From: Caballeronia sp. GAFFF1
GTDB taxonomy: Bacteria; Pseudomonadota; Gammaproteobacteria; Burkholderiales; Burkholderiaceae
Reading direction: 5' to 3'
DNA: 64,000 bases
Assembly: GCF_023630705.1 (NCBI RefSeq)
Contig: NZ_JALQEM010000014.1
Coordinates: forward strand, 1 to 64,000
The notes beneath the pieces were generated by a model. That model was not told where the DNA came from. It made no database searches and worked only from the letters and a program-made list of their open reading frames with translations. Below, one piece after another: positions 1 to 8,082 of this stretch; positions within the stretch are counted from its first letter, which is position 1; each line of letters begins with the position of its first letter. Position numbers and translations under genes: made by a program.

Positions 1-74
<74 letters not shown>

Positions 75-757
75 ACGATCCTTCCGTACCGCTTGCCGCG
101 TCCGAGACCGCGCTCGACTTCGACGACGATCTCGACGCGCCGCGCGCGCCGCTGCGCTTCGGGCGGCTCGCGCTCTGGATGGCGTCGGCGAGCGCGCTCG
201 GCATCGGCGTGCTCGGCACGGTCGCCTACAGCATGTGGTTCAACCACGACCAGCGCGTCTATACCGAAGCGATGGCGAGCGCGCGCCGCACGCTCGGCAT
301 CGACCAGCCGGTAATCGCCGCGGGCCCGCCTTCGCAAACGCTGTCGTCGGGCGTCGTGCAGGCACCGCCGCCCACCACGAGCCTCGTCGCGGCGCACGCG
401 GACACCACGGCGCTCGCCGACAACCCGCCCGCCGACACATCCGGCACCACGAGCCTCGGGCCTGTCGCGATTGCGCCGATGACAACGGCCGCGACCGTCG
501 CCGGCACATCGCAAGATGCGGCGTCGCAATCTCGAACGGCGGCCAGTCCGGCGTCGCAGACGGTCGCGGCAAATCGCCCGAATCGCGGCGCAAGCGGCCA
601 GCCGGTACGCACGGCGCAGGCGAAGGAGGCCCGGCATCGAGCGTCGCGCGCCAAGGCCGAACCCGGACTCTTTGCCCGCGTGAACGCGTTCTTTCATCGA
701 GTGAGCTATCGACGCAATGCCACATCCGGCCAGCGAGAGGAATATTCCCGTCCGTGA
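75..757 (+). CDS. Membrane-anchored hypothetical protein, 5'-truncated
   Basis: The frame is open from the first base after the poly-C run (first full codon at 77) to a TGA at 755-757, so the N terminus is missing. The visible part begins with an acidic stretch (DFDDDLDAP). One hydrophobic segment follows at about nt 168-240. The rest is a long low-complexity region rich in Ala, Thr, Ser and Pro, ending in a basic C-terminal tail. This fits a single-pass inner-membrane protein with a periplasmic Pro/Ala/Thr-rich domain. An internal ATG at 179 lies inside the membrane segment and is unlikely to be the true start. The 3' end overlaps the next gene by 41 bases, suggesting translational coupling. 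I do not recognise the family. Confidence 0.6.
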
Positions 758-1889
758 GAACGGCGCGACGCACGCGCTCGCGGCGCGCGCCGCACGCGTG
801 CTCGGCGAGGCCCGCGCGCAGGCGGAGCGGCTGCGCATGCCCGGCCCGGCGCCGATGGCCGCCGCCGCGCTGCTGTGTCTTCTGATCGGCCTGCTGTTTC
901 TCGCGTATCAGGTGCGCGGGATTTTCTCCGCGCAACTCGAGCAGGAATACGTCGGGCTCGTGCTCCAGGCCGTCGAGCGCGCGGACGCGGCGCGCGCTTC
1001 CGCAATCGCGCTGAAGGACGCTTCCGCCACCGACGCGCAGCATCGCGCCGCATACCGCGAGGCGCGCATCGAGTGGGCGGCGCGGCTCGCGAGCCTGCAC
1101 GCGCTCATCGCGTCGAGTCCCACGCCCGCGCCCGCGTTGCCGCCCTCCGCGCTATCGGCGGCGGCGGACTTCAACGAGGCGAGCGCCGCGCTCGATTCCG
1201 CCGACGCCTACTGGCGCGATCAACGCGATCGCGCGAGCAGCGACGTGCGCGCGCGCATCGTGAGCGTCTCGCACACGTTGATTGCGTTATCGGCGGTCGT
1301 GTTCGGCGTGCTCATCACGGCGCTCGGCATGTATGCAAAACGCAATCGGCAGCTCGTCGGCATCTCCAGCGAATTCGAGCATGCGTCGCTGCACGACGCG
1401 ATGACCGATCTGCCCAATCGCCGCAAGCTCTTCGCGGCGCTGGAGGAGTCGGCGGAAGCGCTCGCCGACGGTTCGCAAGCGAAGCGCATTGCCGTGCTGT
1501 ATATCGACCTCGACGGTTTCAAGCGCGTCAACGACACACTCGGCCACCGCATCGGCGATGAATTCCTCATCGCGGTGTCGCGCCGTTTCCGGCAGACCGT
1601 GCGCAACAGCGATATCGTCGCGCGCATCGGCGGCGACGAATTCGCGGTGTTGGTCAGGGAGTTTTCGAGCGATCTGGAGCTGGCGGCCATTGCGCAACGC
1701 ATCATCCACTGCGTCGCGGAGACGGACACGCGCATGGGCTTGTCGCTCGTGCGCGCGAGCATCGGCATCGCGAGCTTCCCGGATCGCGTGACCGATTACT
1801 GGCGGCTCGTCGCCGCCGCCGACGAAACCATGTACGCCGTCAAGCGCAACGGCAAGAACGGCTACGCGTTCGCGTCGGCGGCCGCTTAA
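717..1889 (+). CDS. Membrane-bound diguanylate cyclase (GGDEF domain)
   Basis: This 390-residue protein should make cyclic di-GMP from two GTP. Two predicted membrane helices (about residues 46-66 and 187-207) flank a roughly 120-residue Ala-rich periplasmic sensing region. The GGDEF domain occupies about residues 225-385. The active-site motif GGDEF is intact at 305-309. RNSD sits five residues upstream and matches the RxxD inhibitory I-site, so product feedback inhibition is expected. No EAL or PAS domain is seen. The start at 717 overlaps the preceding gene. Later starts near residue 41 or 47 would place the first helix at the very N terminus and cannot be excluded. The ligand sensed is unknown. 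Confidence 0.9.
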   Translation: MPHPASERNIPVRENGATHALAARAARVLGEARAQAERLRMPGPAPMAAAALLCLLIGLLFLAYQVRGIFSAQLEQEYVGLVLQAVERADAARASAIALKDASATDAQHRAAYREARIEWAARLASLHALIASSPTPAPALPPSALSAAADFNEASAALDSADAYWRDQRDRASSDVRARIVSVSHTLIALSAVVFGVLITALGMYAKRNRQLVGISSEFEHASLHDAMTDLPNRRKLFAALEESAEALADGSQAKRIAVLYIDLDGFKRVNDTLGHRIGDEFLIAVSRRFRQTVRNSDIVARIGGDEFAVLVREFSSDLELAAIAQRIIHCVAETDTRMGLSLVRASIGIASFPDRVTDYWRLVAAADETMYAVKRNGKNGYAFASAAA

Positions 1890-1928
1890 CTGCGCTTCTG
1901 CGGGTTGCTGTGCGAGTGGCTGCGTCAG

Positions 1929-2840
1929 TCACGCCGCTGCGCGCAAATCTTCTTCGCCGCCGAGCGCTTCGGTCAGCGCCGCGAAAAGGCGCGCGAGTTC
2001 GCCTGTCATCAGCAGGAAATCCGATTCGAAGCGCTCGTCGTCGTTCGCGGCGGTGGGATCGGCTGCTTCCTTGATGACGTCGAGCGGGCTCACGCGCTTG
2101 AGCGTGAGCGACGGCGTGAGCACGAACGACACGCGGTCGTCCCAGGTCATCGCAAGACGCATGCACTGCTTGCCGGCTTCGATATGGCGGCGCATGTCCT
2201 CCGCCTCCAGCGCGTGACCGACGTAGCGCACGGTCGCATTGCCCTCGCCCGCCGAACGCAGCTCGGTATCGCGATCGAGCGTGAAGCCCGCCGGCGCGTC
2301 GCCCGTCAGCAGCCATTCGGTCATCGCCGACACGGCCGAGCGCGCAACCCGCACGCTGGCGAGCGGCAAGTCCGTGACCGACTTCACCAGCAAGCCGATG
2401 ATGTCGTCGGCGAGCGTGGCCGATGCCGCGTCGATGGCGAGCCAGCCGTGCACCGGATCGATCCACACGCGCGTATCGCGGCGAATGCTGAACGCGCGCG
2501 GCAGCAGTTCATTGGTCACCTGCTCCTTCAGTTCGCGCATCTGCTTGCGGCCCGGCTTGAAGCCCTGCTGCTCTTCGAGTTCCAGCGCGCGTTCCTTCGT
2601 GAACTGCGTGACCACCGATGCGGGCAAGAGCTTCTTCTCCGCGCGGTACGTGAGCAGCATCTGGCGATTGACGGTGTAGACGAGCGCATCGTCGCCGCGC
2701 GGCGAGACCCAGCCGCGCCGCTCGTTTTCGATGCTCGATGCATCGCTGAACGCAAGCGGCGCGAGCCACTGCTGCATCTGATCGGGCGTGACGGTCCAGT
2801 GAACGGGAAGACGGTGAAGCTGAAGATTCTTGAACCACAT
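1929..2840 (-). CDS. rdgC: Recombination-associated protein RdgC
   Basis: The 303-residue product has the length of Escherichia coli RdgC and begins with the typical MWFKNL. The frame is open 17 codons further upstream, but RdgC proteins start at this MWF, so I place the start at 2840. RdgC is a DNA-binding, nucleoid-associated protein that forms a ring around double-stranded DNA. It restrains RecA-dependent recombination and is needed in some recombination-deficient backgrounds. The gene converges on the diguanylate cyclase with only 39 bases between the stops and no clear terminator. Identification rests on the N-terminal motif, the length and overall similarity to the family. Confidence 0.93.
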   Translation of the reverse strand: MWFKNLQLHRLPVHWTVTPDQMQQWLAPLAFSDASSIENERRGWVSPRGDDALVYTVNRQMLLTYRAEKKLLPASVVTQFTKERALELEEQQGFKPGRKQMRELKEQVTNELLPRAFSIRRDTRVWIDPVHGWLAIDAASATLADDIIGLLVKSVTDLPLASVRVARSAVSAMTEWLLTGDAPAGFTLDRDTELRSAGEGNATVRYVGHALEAEDMRRHIEAGKQCMRLAMTWDDRVSFVLTPSLTLKRVSPLDVIKEAADPTAANDDERFESDFLLMTGELARLFAALTEALGGEEDLRAAA

Positions 2841-3005
2841 GGCGGCGCTTTCGATGTTGTTCGGAAAAGCGGGCCATTCTATACGACGCATGCGGCGTGA
2901 CGCGAGACGCCGGCTTTATCGAGGCCATGCGGCGCATCCATCGGCAAAAACGGGACTACACTGAGGGCGCCCGATCGCACGCGTGCATCGGGCGAGGAGG
3001 TTGGA

Positions 3006-3323
3006 ATGATCGATCTAGACGCGAACCGCACGTTCCGCGGGCTACCGCTCACGCCTGAGCAGGATGCTGAAGTCAGGCACTACATCAAAAAGAAGAAGCA
3101 GCGCGGCGAGCCGTGGAATACGCCCGAATTGCGCGCGATGCTGCGCGACATGCTGGAGCCGCCCGACGAAGAAAGCGCGATGGATGAAGTCGCGGACGAC
3201 GACGCGCGCGCGGTGGCCGAACGCGCCTCGGCTTTCATCGACGATGCCATGGACCCGATCGAAAGCAGCGAGGAATGGCACGCGGCAATGGAAGCCGAAG
3301 CGATGAAAGGCGCGCGGCGTTGA
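3006..3323 (+). CDS. Small acidic conserved hypothetical protein
   Basis: This 105-residue protein is preceded by a strong ribosome binding site (GAGGAGG about 6 bases before ATG). The N-terminal third carries a lysine run (IKKKKQ, about residues 27-32). The C-terminal half is strongly acidic and probably helical (MDEVADDDARAV...). It has no signal peptide or membrane segment, so a cytosolic location is inferred. I recognise it only as a hypothetical protein of the kind seen in Burkholderiales. A terminator-like hairpin follows at 3346-3370. Confidence 0.75.
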   Translation: MIDLDANRTFRGLPLTPEQDAEVRHYIKKKKQRGEPWNTPELRAMLRDMLEPPDEESAMDEVADDDARAVAERASAFIDDAMDPIESSEEWHAAMEAEAMKGARR

Positions 3324-3345
3324 TGTGCATGCGTTCACCCAAGAA

Positions 3346-3370
3346 GCGCCGGCGTGAACCGGCGCCGTTT
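3346..3370 (+). terminator. Terminator-like hairpin
   Basis: The arms GCGCCGG (3346-3352) and CCGGCGC (3359-3365) enclose a 6-base loop and are followed by CGTTT. The hairpin lies just after the stop of the small acidic protein gene and faces the convergent 52-residue membrane peptide gene. The T tract is short. Confidence 0.45.
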
Positions 3371-3386
3371 GCGTCCGCACGCTCGT

Positions 3387-3545
3387 TCAGTGCCTGCGAT
3401 GCGTCCAGTCTCGCGGCGGATGCGTGTCCAGCCAGCGTGCTTTCGGCGGATGAATGTTCGGATGCTTGTGATGCATCACGAGAATCACGATGGCGCATAG
3501 CACCACGACGACTCCCACCATCAAGCTGATCATCGGCTCGGTCAT
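3387..3545 (-). CDS. 52-residue single-pass membrane peptide
   Basis: A short minus-strand frame of 52 codons starts at the ATG complementary to 3543-3545. AAGGAGG lies about 6 bases upstream on the minus strand, which is a near-ideal ribosome binding site. The product starts MTEPMISLMVG, continues with a strongly hydrophobic helix (about residues 5-24, with the run VGVVVVLCAIVILVM), and ends in a His/Pro/Arg-rich tail (HHKHPNIHPP then WLDTHPPRDWTHRRH). The topology suggests an inner-membrane peptide with a cytoplasmic or metal-touching histidine-rich tail. It lies downstream of and in the same direction as the EamA exporter. The function is unknown, and the support is the RBS, the composition and the position. 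Confidence 0.6.
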   Translation of the reverse strand: MTEPMISLMVGVVVVLCAIVILVMHHKHPNIHPPKARWLDTHPPRDWTHRRH

Positions 3546-3617
3546 CGCAACCTCCTTCGGACTCGAGGGGCAACGCTTTCATTGTAGGTGCTCGCGTCGC
3601 CGCGAGACACGCGAATC

Positions 3618-4445
3618 TCACGCGCCGATGCACACGGCGCCTGCCGCGATCACGCAACAGGCCAGCAGGCGTCGCGCGGTCAGTTGCTCGCCGAGGAAGA
3701 TGCGCCCGATGAGCGCCGCGAACACGACGCTCGTTTCGCGCAGAGCGGAGACGGCACCCATCGCGCCGAACTGCATCGCCCAGATGACGATGCCGTATGC
3801 GGCCACCGACACGAGCCCGCCTGTCACGTTTTGCGCGACGGCGGCAGCGGGCGCGCGCAACGCATGCCGCCCTCGCAGCGCGATGAAAAGCGGCAGCATC
3901 AGCAGATAGAACGCGAACATCCACGCCGTATAGGAGAGCGCGTGCCCCGAAGCCCGCACGCCGATGCCGTCGATCACGGTATAGACGGCAATGGTCGCGC
4001 CCGTGACGAACGCGGCCAACGCGCCCTTTCCTGACAGATTGCCGCGCTGCAACGCGAGCCACACAATGCCCGCCGATACCAGCACGATGCCCACCACGGG
4101 GAGCGCGCCCGGATGCTCGCGCGCGAAGAATGCCGCGCCGAGTGCGACGAGCATCGGCGAAGAACCGCGCGCGATGGGATACGTCGCGCCGAGGTCGCCG
4201 CCCTGATAGGCACGCACGAGCGCCATGTTGTAGCCGATATGCACGAGCCCCGACGCCACGATGCACGGCCATGCGCCGCTCGCGGGCAGCGGCAGAAAAG
4301 GAATGGCCACCACGGACACGATGCCGATGCAAAGGCTCATCCACGTCATGGAGAGGAAGCGGTCCGCGTTGCCGTGCAGCATCGCGTTCCAGGTCGCGTG
4401 TAAAAGTGCGGCGAAGAGCACGCAGCCGCCTACGTAGCTGAACAT
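3618..4445 (-). CDS. EamA/DMT-family transporter
   Basis: The 275-residue product is almost entirely hydrophobic, with about ten predicted helices arranged as two EamA repeats. Each repeat contains small-residue-rich helices and the type of loop seen in drug/metabolite exporters (for example PIARGSSPMLVALGA, about residues 91-105, and the corresponding ALRETSVVFAALIG in the second half). Members export metabolites, amino acids or toxic compounds across the inner membrane. The substrate cannot be read from sequence. The gene is transcribed away from the selenium-binding-protein-like gene, and the 150-base divergent spacer should hold both promoters. Confidence 0.85.
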   Translation of the reverse strand: MFSYVGGCVLFAALLHATWNAMLHGNADRFLSMTWMSLCIGIVSVVAIPFLPLPASGAWPCIVASGLVHIGYNMALVRAYQGGDLGATYPIARGSSPMLVALGAAFFAREHPGALPVVGIVLVSAGIVWLALQRGNLSGKGALAAFVTGATIAVYTVIDGIGVRASGHALSYTAWMFAFYLLMLPLFIALRGRHALRAPAAAVAQNVTGGLVSVAAYGIVIWAMQFGAMGAVSALRETSVVFAALIGRIFLGEQLTARRLLACCVIAAGAVCIGA

Positions 4446-4597
4446 CCGTCGAACCGTCCTCTTTGAGAAGTCCCCAGTCTAAGCCACCCGTGATTGCGGC
4501 GCGACAGCTTTGTATTGCGCAATCCCTTATATGCGAGCCGCCGCATGCGCTGCAACCATGTCCTATAGTGCAGAGGACCGCATGAGGGAGACACGAC

Positions 4598-5992
4598 ATG
4601 GCGACATGGAAACCCGACCCGAGCTTCTACCCTTCCCCGCGTCTCGCTGCGAAGGCGCCCCGCGAAACGCTTGCCTACGTCGCGACGTTCGATCCCGAGC
4701 GCAAGAGCCCGGACAAGCTCGCCGTCGTTGATGTGGACCCGGATTCATCGAGCTATGCGCAGATCGTCGGCGAACTGACGATGCCCGACGCCGGCGACGA
4801 ACTGCATCACTTCGGCTGGAACGCGTGCTCGTCGTGTCTGTGCCCGAACGCGCCGCATCCGCATATGGAGCGGCGTTATCTCGTCGTGCCGGGACTGCGT
4901 TCGTCGCGGATTCATATCGTCGATACGAAGCCTGACCCGAAGAACCCGGTCATCGTCAAGACGATCGAGCCTGAAGAGCTGGCCGAAAAAACCGGCTATA
5001 CGCGTCCACACACGGTGCATTGCGGACCGGGCGGCATCTATGTCACCGCGCTCGGCAACGCCGAAGGCAAGGCGCCCGGCGGCGTGCTGCTGCTCGATCA
5101 ACAGAGCTTCGATCCGCTGGGCCGCTGGGAAGTGGATCGCGGACCGCAGCAACTGGCCTACGACGGCTGGTGGCATCTCGGCTATGACACGATGGTGACG
5201 AGCGAATGGGGCACGCCCGACACCTTCGAAGAGGGCCTCGTGCCCGAACTGCTGCTCGGCGCGAAGTACGGGCGCAAGCTGCATTTCTGGGACTTCACGA
5301 AGCGAAAGCATGTTCAGGAAATCGATTTCGGCGACGAGTACCAACTCGTCTTCGAACTGCGCCCCGCCCACGATCCGACCAAGGCGTATGGCTTCGTCAA
5401 TTGCGTCATCAGCCTGAAGGACCTCTCTTCGTCGATCTGGACGTGGTATCGCGACAAGGACAAATGGGCCGTGAAGAAAGTGATCGACATTCCGGCCGAG
5501 CCCGCCGATGCCTCGGTGCTGCCCCCGCTCTTGCAGGGCTTCGGCGCGGTGCCGCCGCTCGTGTCCGATATCGATCTCTCGATGGATGACCGTTTCCTCT
5601 ACGTGTCATGCTGGGGCACGGGCGACATGCTGCAATACGATGTCTCGGACCCCTTCGCGCCGAAACTCACGGGCAAGGTCCGCATTGGCGGCGTGGTCGC
5701 GCGCGCGACGCATGCGGGCGCGAAGAACGGTTCGCTCAACGGCGGGCCGCAGATGGTCGAAGTCAGCCGCGACGGACGACGCGTGTACTTCACCAACTCG
5801 CTCTACGGCGCAGTGGATGCGCAGTTCTATCCCGAAGGCATCGACGGATGGATGGTCAAGCTCGACGCCGATCCGAACGGCGGCCTTTCCATCGACGAGA
5901 AGTTCTTCATCGACTGGCCGAAGGGACATCGCCCGCATCAAATCCGCCTGCAAGGCGGCGATTGTTCTTCGGACTCCTATTGTTATCCGTGA
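4598..5992 (+). CDS. SELENBP1-family protein, probable methanethiol oxidase
   Basis: The 464-residue protein is full length for the selenium-binding protein 56 family (about 460-470 residues), whose studied members are copper-dependent methanethiol oxidases. These convert methanethiol to formaldehyde, hydrogen sulfide and hydrogen peroxide. Family signatures are visible: the CSSC motif (within WNACSSCLC, about residues 76-84), conserved histidines (DELHHFGW, RPHTVHCGPGG, HRPHQIRLQGGDCSSDSYCYP at the end), and a repeated WD-like beta-propeller pattern. No signal peptide is seen, unlike secreted bacterial methanethiol oxidases, so a cytosolic form is inferred. A GAGGGAG ribosome binding site precedes the ATG. 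A polytopic membrane protein follows 33 bases downstream and is probably co-transcribed. Enzyme specificity is by family only. Confidence 0.88.
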   Translation: MATWKPDPSFYPSPRLAAKAPRETLAYVATFDPERKSPDKLAVVDVDPDSSSYAQIVGELTMPDAGDELHHFGWNACSSCLCPNAPHPHMERRYLVVPGLRSSRIHIVDTKPDPKNPVIVKTIEPEELAEKTGYTRPHTVHCGPGGIYVTALGNAEGKAPGGVLLLDQQSFDPLGRWEVDRGPQQLAYDGWWHLGYDTMVTSEWGTPDTFEEGLVPELLLGAKYGRKLHFWDFTKRKHVQEIDFGDEYQLVFELRPAHDPTKAYGFVNCVISLKDLSSSIWTWYRDKDKWAVKKVIDIPAEPADASVLPPLLQGFGAVPPLVSDIDLSMDDRFLYVSCWGTGDMLQYDVSDPFAPKLTGKVRIGGVVARATHAGAKNGSLNGGPQMVEVSRDGRRVYFTNSLYGAVDAQFYPEGIDGWMVKLDADPNGGLSIDEKFFIDWPKGHRPHQIRLQGGDCSSDSYCYP

Positions 5993-6025
5993 GTCATCCA
6001 TGATGCTCGCGCAAGACGCCTTCTC

Positions 6026-6676
6026 ATGAATGCCGCTCCGCCCTCGCTCTGGCTCACGGCGGCGGGCCTCGGCGCGTTTCATGGCGTGAATCCCGCGATG
6101 GGCTGGCTGTTCGCGCTGGCACTCGGTCTCTATGCGCATAGCAGGCGCGTGGTGCTGGTGTCGCTCGTACCGATTGCGCTCGGACATGCGGCGTCGGTGG
6201 CGCTGGTGCTCGCGGGCGTGCTGACGCTCGGCTCGGTGGTCGGCCATGAGACGCTTGTGCGCGGCTGCGGCGTGTGTCTGATCGGCTGGGGCGTATGGCG
6301 TGCGTGGCGCGGACATCGCGGACGGCCGACGGTGGGCATGCGGACCGGCCTCGCGGGTCTCGCGCTATGGTCATTCGTGATGTCCAGCGCGCACGGCGCG
6401 GGCTTGATGCTGGTGCCCGCCCTGCTGCCGCTGTGCGGGGGCGCGGGTGCAAGCGCGGGCGCGGCGGGCGCGTCATCGGCAGCCGCGTTCGAGGCCGGCG
6501 CGCTCGCGCTGTCGGTGCATACGGTGGCGATGCTCGCTGTGATCGCGGTCATCGCGCTGGCCGCCATGTCGCTGCATGAGCGCACCGGCCTCGCGTTCCT
6601 GCGCACGGGCTGGGTCAACCTCGATTGGCTCTGGAGTGTGGCGCTCATCGCATGCGGCATCTGGCTCTGGGTGTAG
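6026..6676 (+). CDS. Polytopic membrane protein linked to the SELENBP1-like gene
   Basis: This 216-residue protein has about six predicted membrane helices. The first helix carries the motif GAFHGVNPAMGW (about residues 16-27), whose histidine followed by Asn-Pro resembles metal- or thiol-binding helices of the NicO/HupE/UreH and TauE-type membrane families. A second histidine in a membrane helix (MSSAHGAG) strengthens the case for metal handling. It starts 33 bases after the SELENBP1-like gene and is probably in the same operon. I infer a role in delivering copper to that enzyme, or in transport linked to methanethiol oxidation. Neither role is shown by the sequence. Confidence 0.75.
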   Translation: MNAAPPSLWLTAAGLGAFHGVNPAMGWLFALALGLYAHSRRVVLVSLVPIALGHAASVALVLAGVLTLGSVVGHETLVRGCGVCLIGWGVWRAWRGHRGRPTVGMRTGLAGLALWSFVMSSAHGAGLMLVPALLPLCGGAGASAGAAGASSAAAFEAGALALSVHTVAMLAVIAVIALAAMSLHERTGLAFLRTGWVNLDWLWSVALIACGIWLWV

Positions 6677-6871
6677 CGTGGATGCCGCTTTTCGTTGCGC
6701 ACCGCGATGGCGGGCGGCGGCAGAAGTTCGGCGTCTAACGCCTACCGCCGCCGATTGCACCGGGCCGCGGGTCCCGGCAATATCGCCGGAAACGACAAAT
6801 AAAAACGCTTTGCTGCGCCGAAATACGGACCCGGCCGGTCCGATAAAAGTCATAACAACGGGGACTCTGTC

Positions 6872-7561
6872 ATGCGCGAAATCTCGTACGAAGAACAAAC
6901 CGTCAACTCGATCAATCCGCTCGCGCGCTTCGCCCATCGCACGCGCATGACCATGGCGACCGAACTCGTCACCGGTCTATGCCCCGCACGCGGAACCGTG
7001 GTGGACTTCGGCGCGGGACCGGGCCTTTTCCTGCATACGCTCGGCGAGTCGCGGCGTGACATCACGCTGATCGGCCATGACAAGTTCATGGCGCCCGCCT
7101 TCGCCGAAGTGAAGTATGCGGAGTCGCTGGACACGGTTGCATCGCGTAGCGTGGACGTGCTGACGGCTTTCGAGGTCTGCGAGCATCTTTATGCCCGCGA
7201 AGTGGACGCGCTGCTCGATGACGCTGCGCGAATCCTGAAGCCGGACGGCGCGCTCGTCATTTCAGTACCGATCATGTACGGACTCGCGATCGCGCCGAAA
7301 GTGTCGAACTGGATGATCCGCAGCCGCACGCTGAAGTCGGAATACACGCCCGCGGAATTGCTTAAGGCGATGATCGGCATGCGCGTAAGCCGGCCGCCGA
7401 ACCCGCGCACGACGCACAAGGGCTTCGATTTTCGCGAACTTCGCAAGCTCGTGAGCGAGCGCTTCGTTGTCGATGCAGTGCATACCAGTCCGGTGCCGCA
7501 CGCGCCGTGGTGGATCAGTTCGCAGTACTTCATGATTTGCAGGACGCGTGGGCGCGAATGA
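6872..7561 (+). CDS. Class I SAM-dependent methyltransferase
   Basis: A 229-residue protein with the seven-strand methyltransferase core. Motif I is VVDFGAGPG (about residues 43-51), followed by an acidic strand end (GHDKF). The post-II region reads VDVLTAFEVCEHL, which is typical of the UbiE/Methyltransf_11-12 group. The C terminus (HAPWWISSQYFMICR) is the usual terminal strand. GGGGA lies shortly before the ATG. It stands alone, with no partner to indicate a substrate. The 195-base upstream spacer is AT-richer than its surroundings and may hold the promoter. Confidence 0.85.
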   Translation: MREISYEEQTVNSINPLARFAHRTRMTMATELVTGLCPARGTVVDFGAGPGLFLHTLGESRRDITLIGHDKFMAPAFAEVKYAESLDTVASRSVDVLTAFEVCEHLYAREVDALLDDAARILKPDGALVISVPIMYGLAIAPKVSNWMIRSRTLKSEYTPAELLKAMIGMRVSRPPNPRTTHKGFDFRELRKLVSERFVVDAVHTSPVPHAPWWISSQYFMICRTRGRE

Positions 7562-7841
7562 GGGTTGCTGGTCGCGTTCGTTCGGGCCGCCGACCGGGCT
7601 CTTGAGGAAGGTGTACGTCGGTCGTGGATGGGAGTCACTCACATTAAGCGTAGTACCTAAAGATGCGATGGCAGGCGTTGCCGCGCGCGTTCCGGAGGTT
7701 CGAGTTGGCGGGGAACACCCGTCGAGGACCTTCTGTGCGCGCCTGCCCATTCCTGCTGACGGCTCTTTCAGTAAGCCACGCATGCAAGCGCACGTCGCTG
7801 CTTCTGGTAACGCTTGCGTCCGATGCGCGAGAACGGGCGGC

Positions 7842-7877
7842 GGCATCCTGCGTGCAAGACGCTGCATGCAAAATGCC
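7842..7877. repeat. REP-like palindromic element, copy 1
   Basis: The 36-base element begins GGCATCCTGCGTGC and ends GCATGCAAAATGCC. Its arms are imperfect inverted repeats of each other. The same right arm recurs at 8064-8077, 60122-60135 and, shortened, 26362-26373. Confidence 0.6.
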
Positions 7878-8041
7878 TGGCGTGCGGGCGGGCGGGGTTA
7901 AGGTTTGCGGGCAACGCGCGTCGCGAAGCTTGTCGGCTCGCGCCCGCTTTCCTGTTCCCGGCGGCTTCGAGGAAGCGACGCTTCGAGCCGCGCGTCGCGG
8001 CGCTGAAGGCGAGCGTCAGCGCATGCGGACAGGCTGCGGCT

Positions 8042-8077
8042 GGCATTCTGCATGCATCACGCCGCATGCAAAATGCC
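8042..8077. repeat. REP-like palindromic element, copy 2
   Basis: The left arm GGCATTCTGCATGC and right arm GCATGCAAAATGCC pair at 13 of 14 positions around an 8-base loop. It closes the second ~200-bp repeat, just beyond the stop of the lipoprotein gene, and could act as a 3'-end hairpin for it. Confidence 0.65.
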
Positions 8078-8082
8078 GCGCG

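Larger units (their letters stand above)
7678..8077. repeat. Two degenerate tandem ~200-bp repeats filling the 7562-8082 spacer
   Basis: The spacer between the methyltransferase and the lipoprotein has no gene I can support. It holds two head-to-tail copies of about 200 bases (about 7678-7877 and 7878-8077). Matching blocks in order include GGCGGGGAAC/TTGCGGGCAAC followed by CGTCG, CTGCCCATTCCTG/CCCGCTTTCCTG, and a terminal 36-base palindromic element (7842-7877 and 8042-8077). Divergence is substantial, so the duplication is old. The bases 7562-7677 hold nothing recognisable. Confidence 0.6.
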
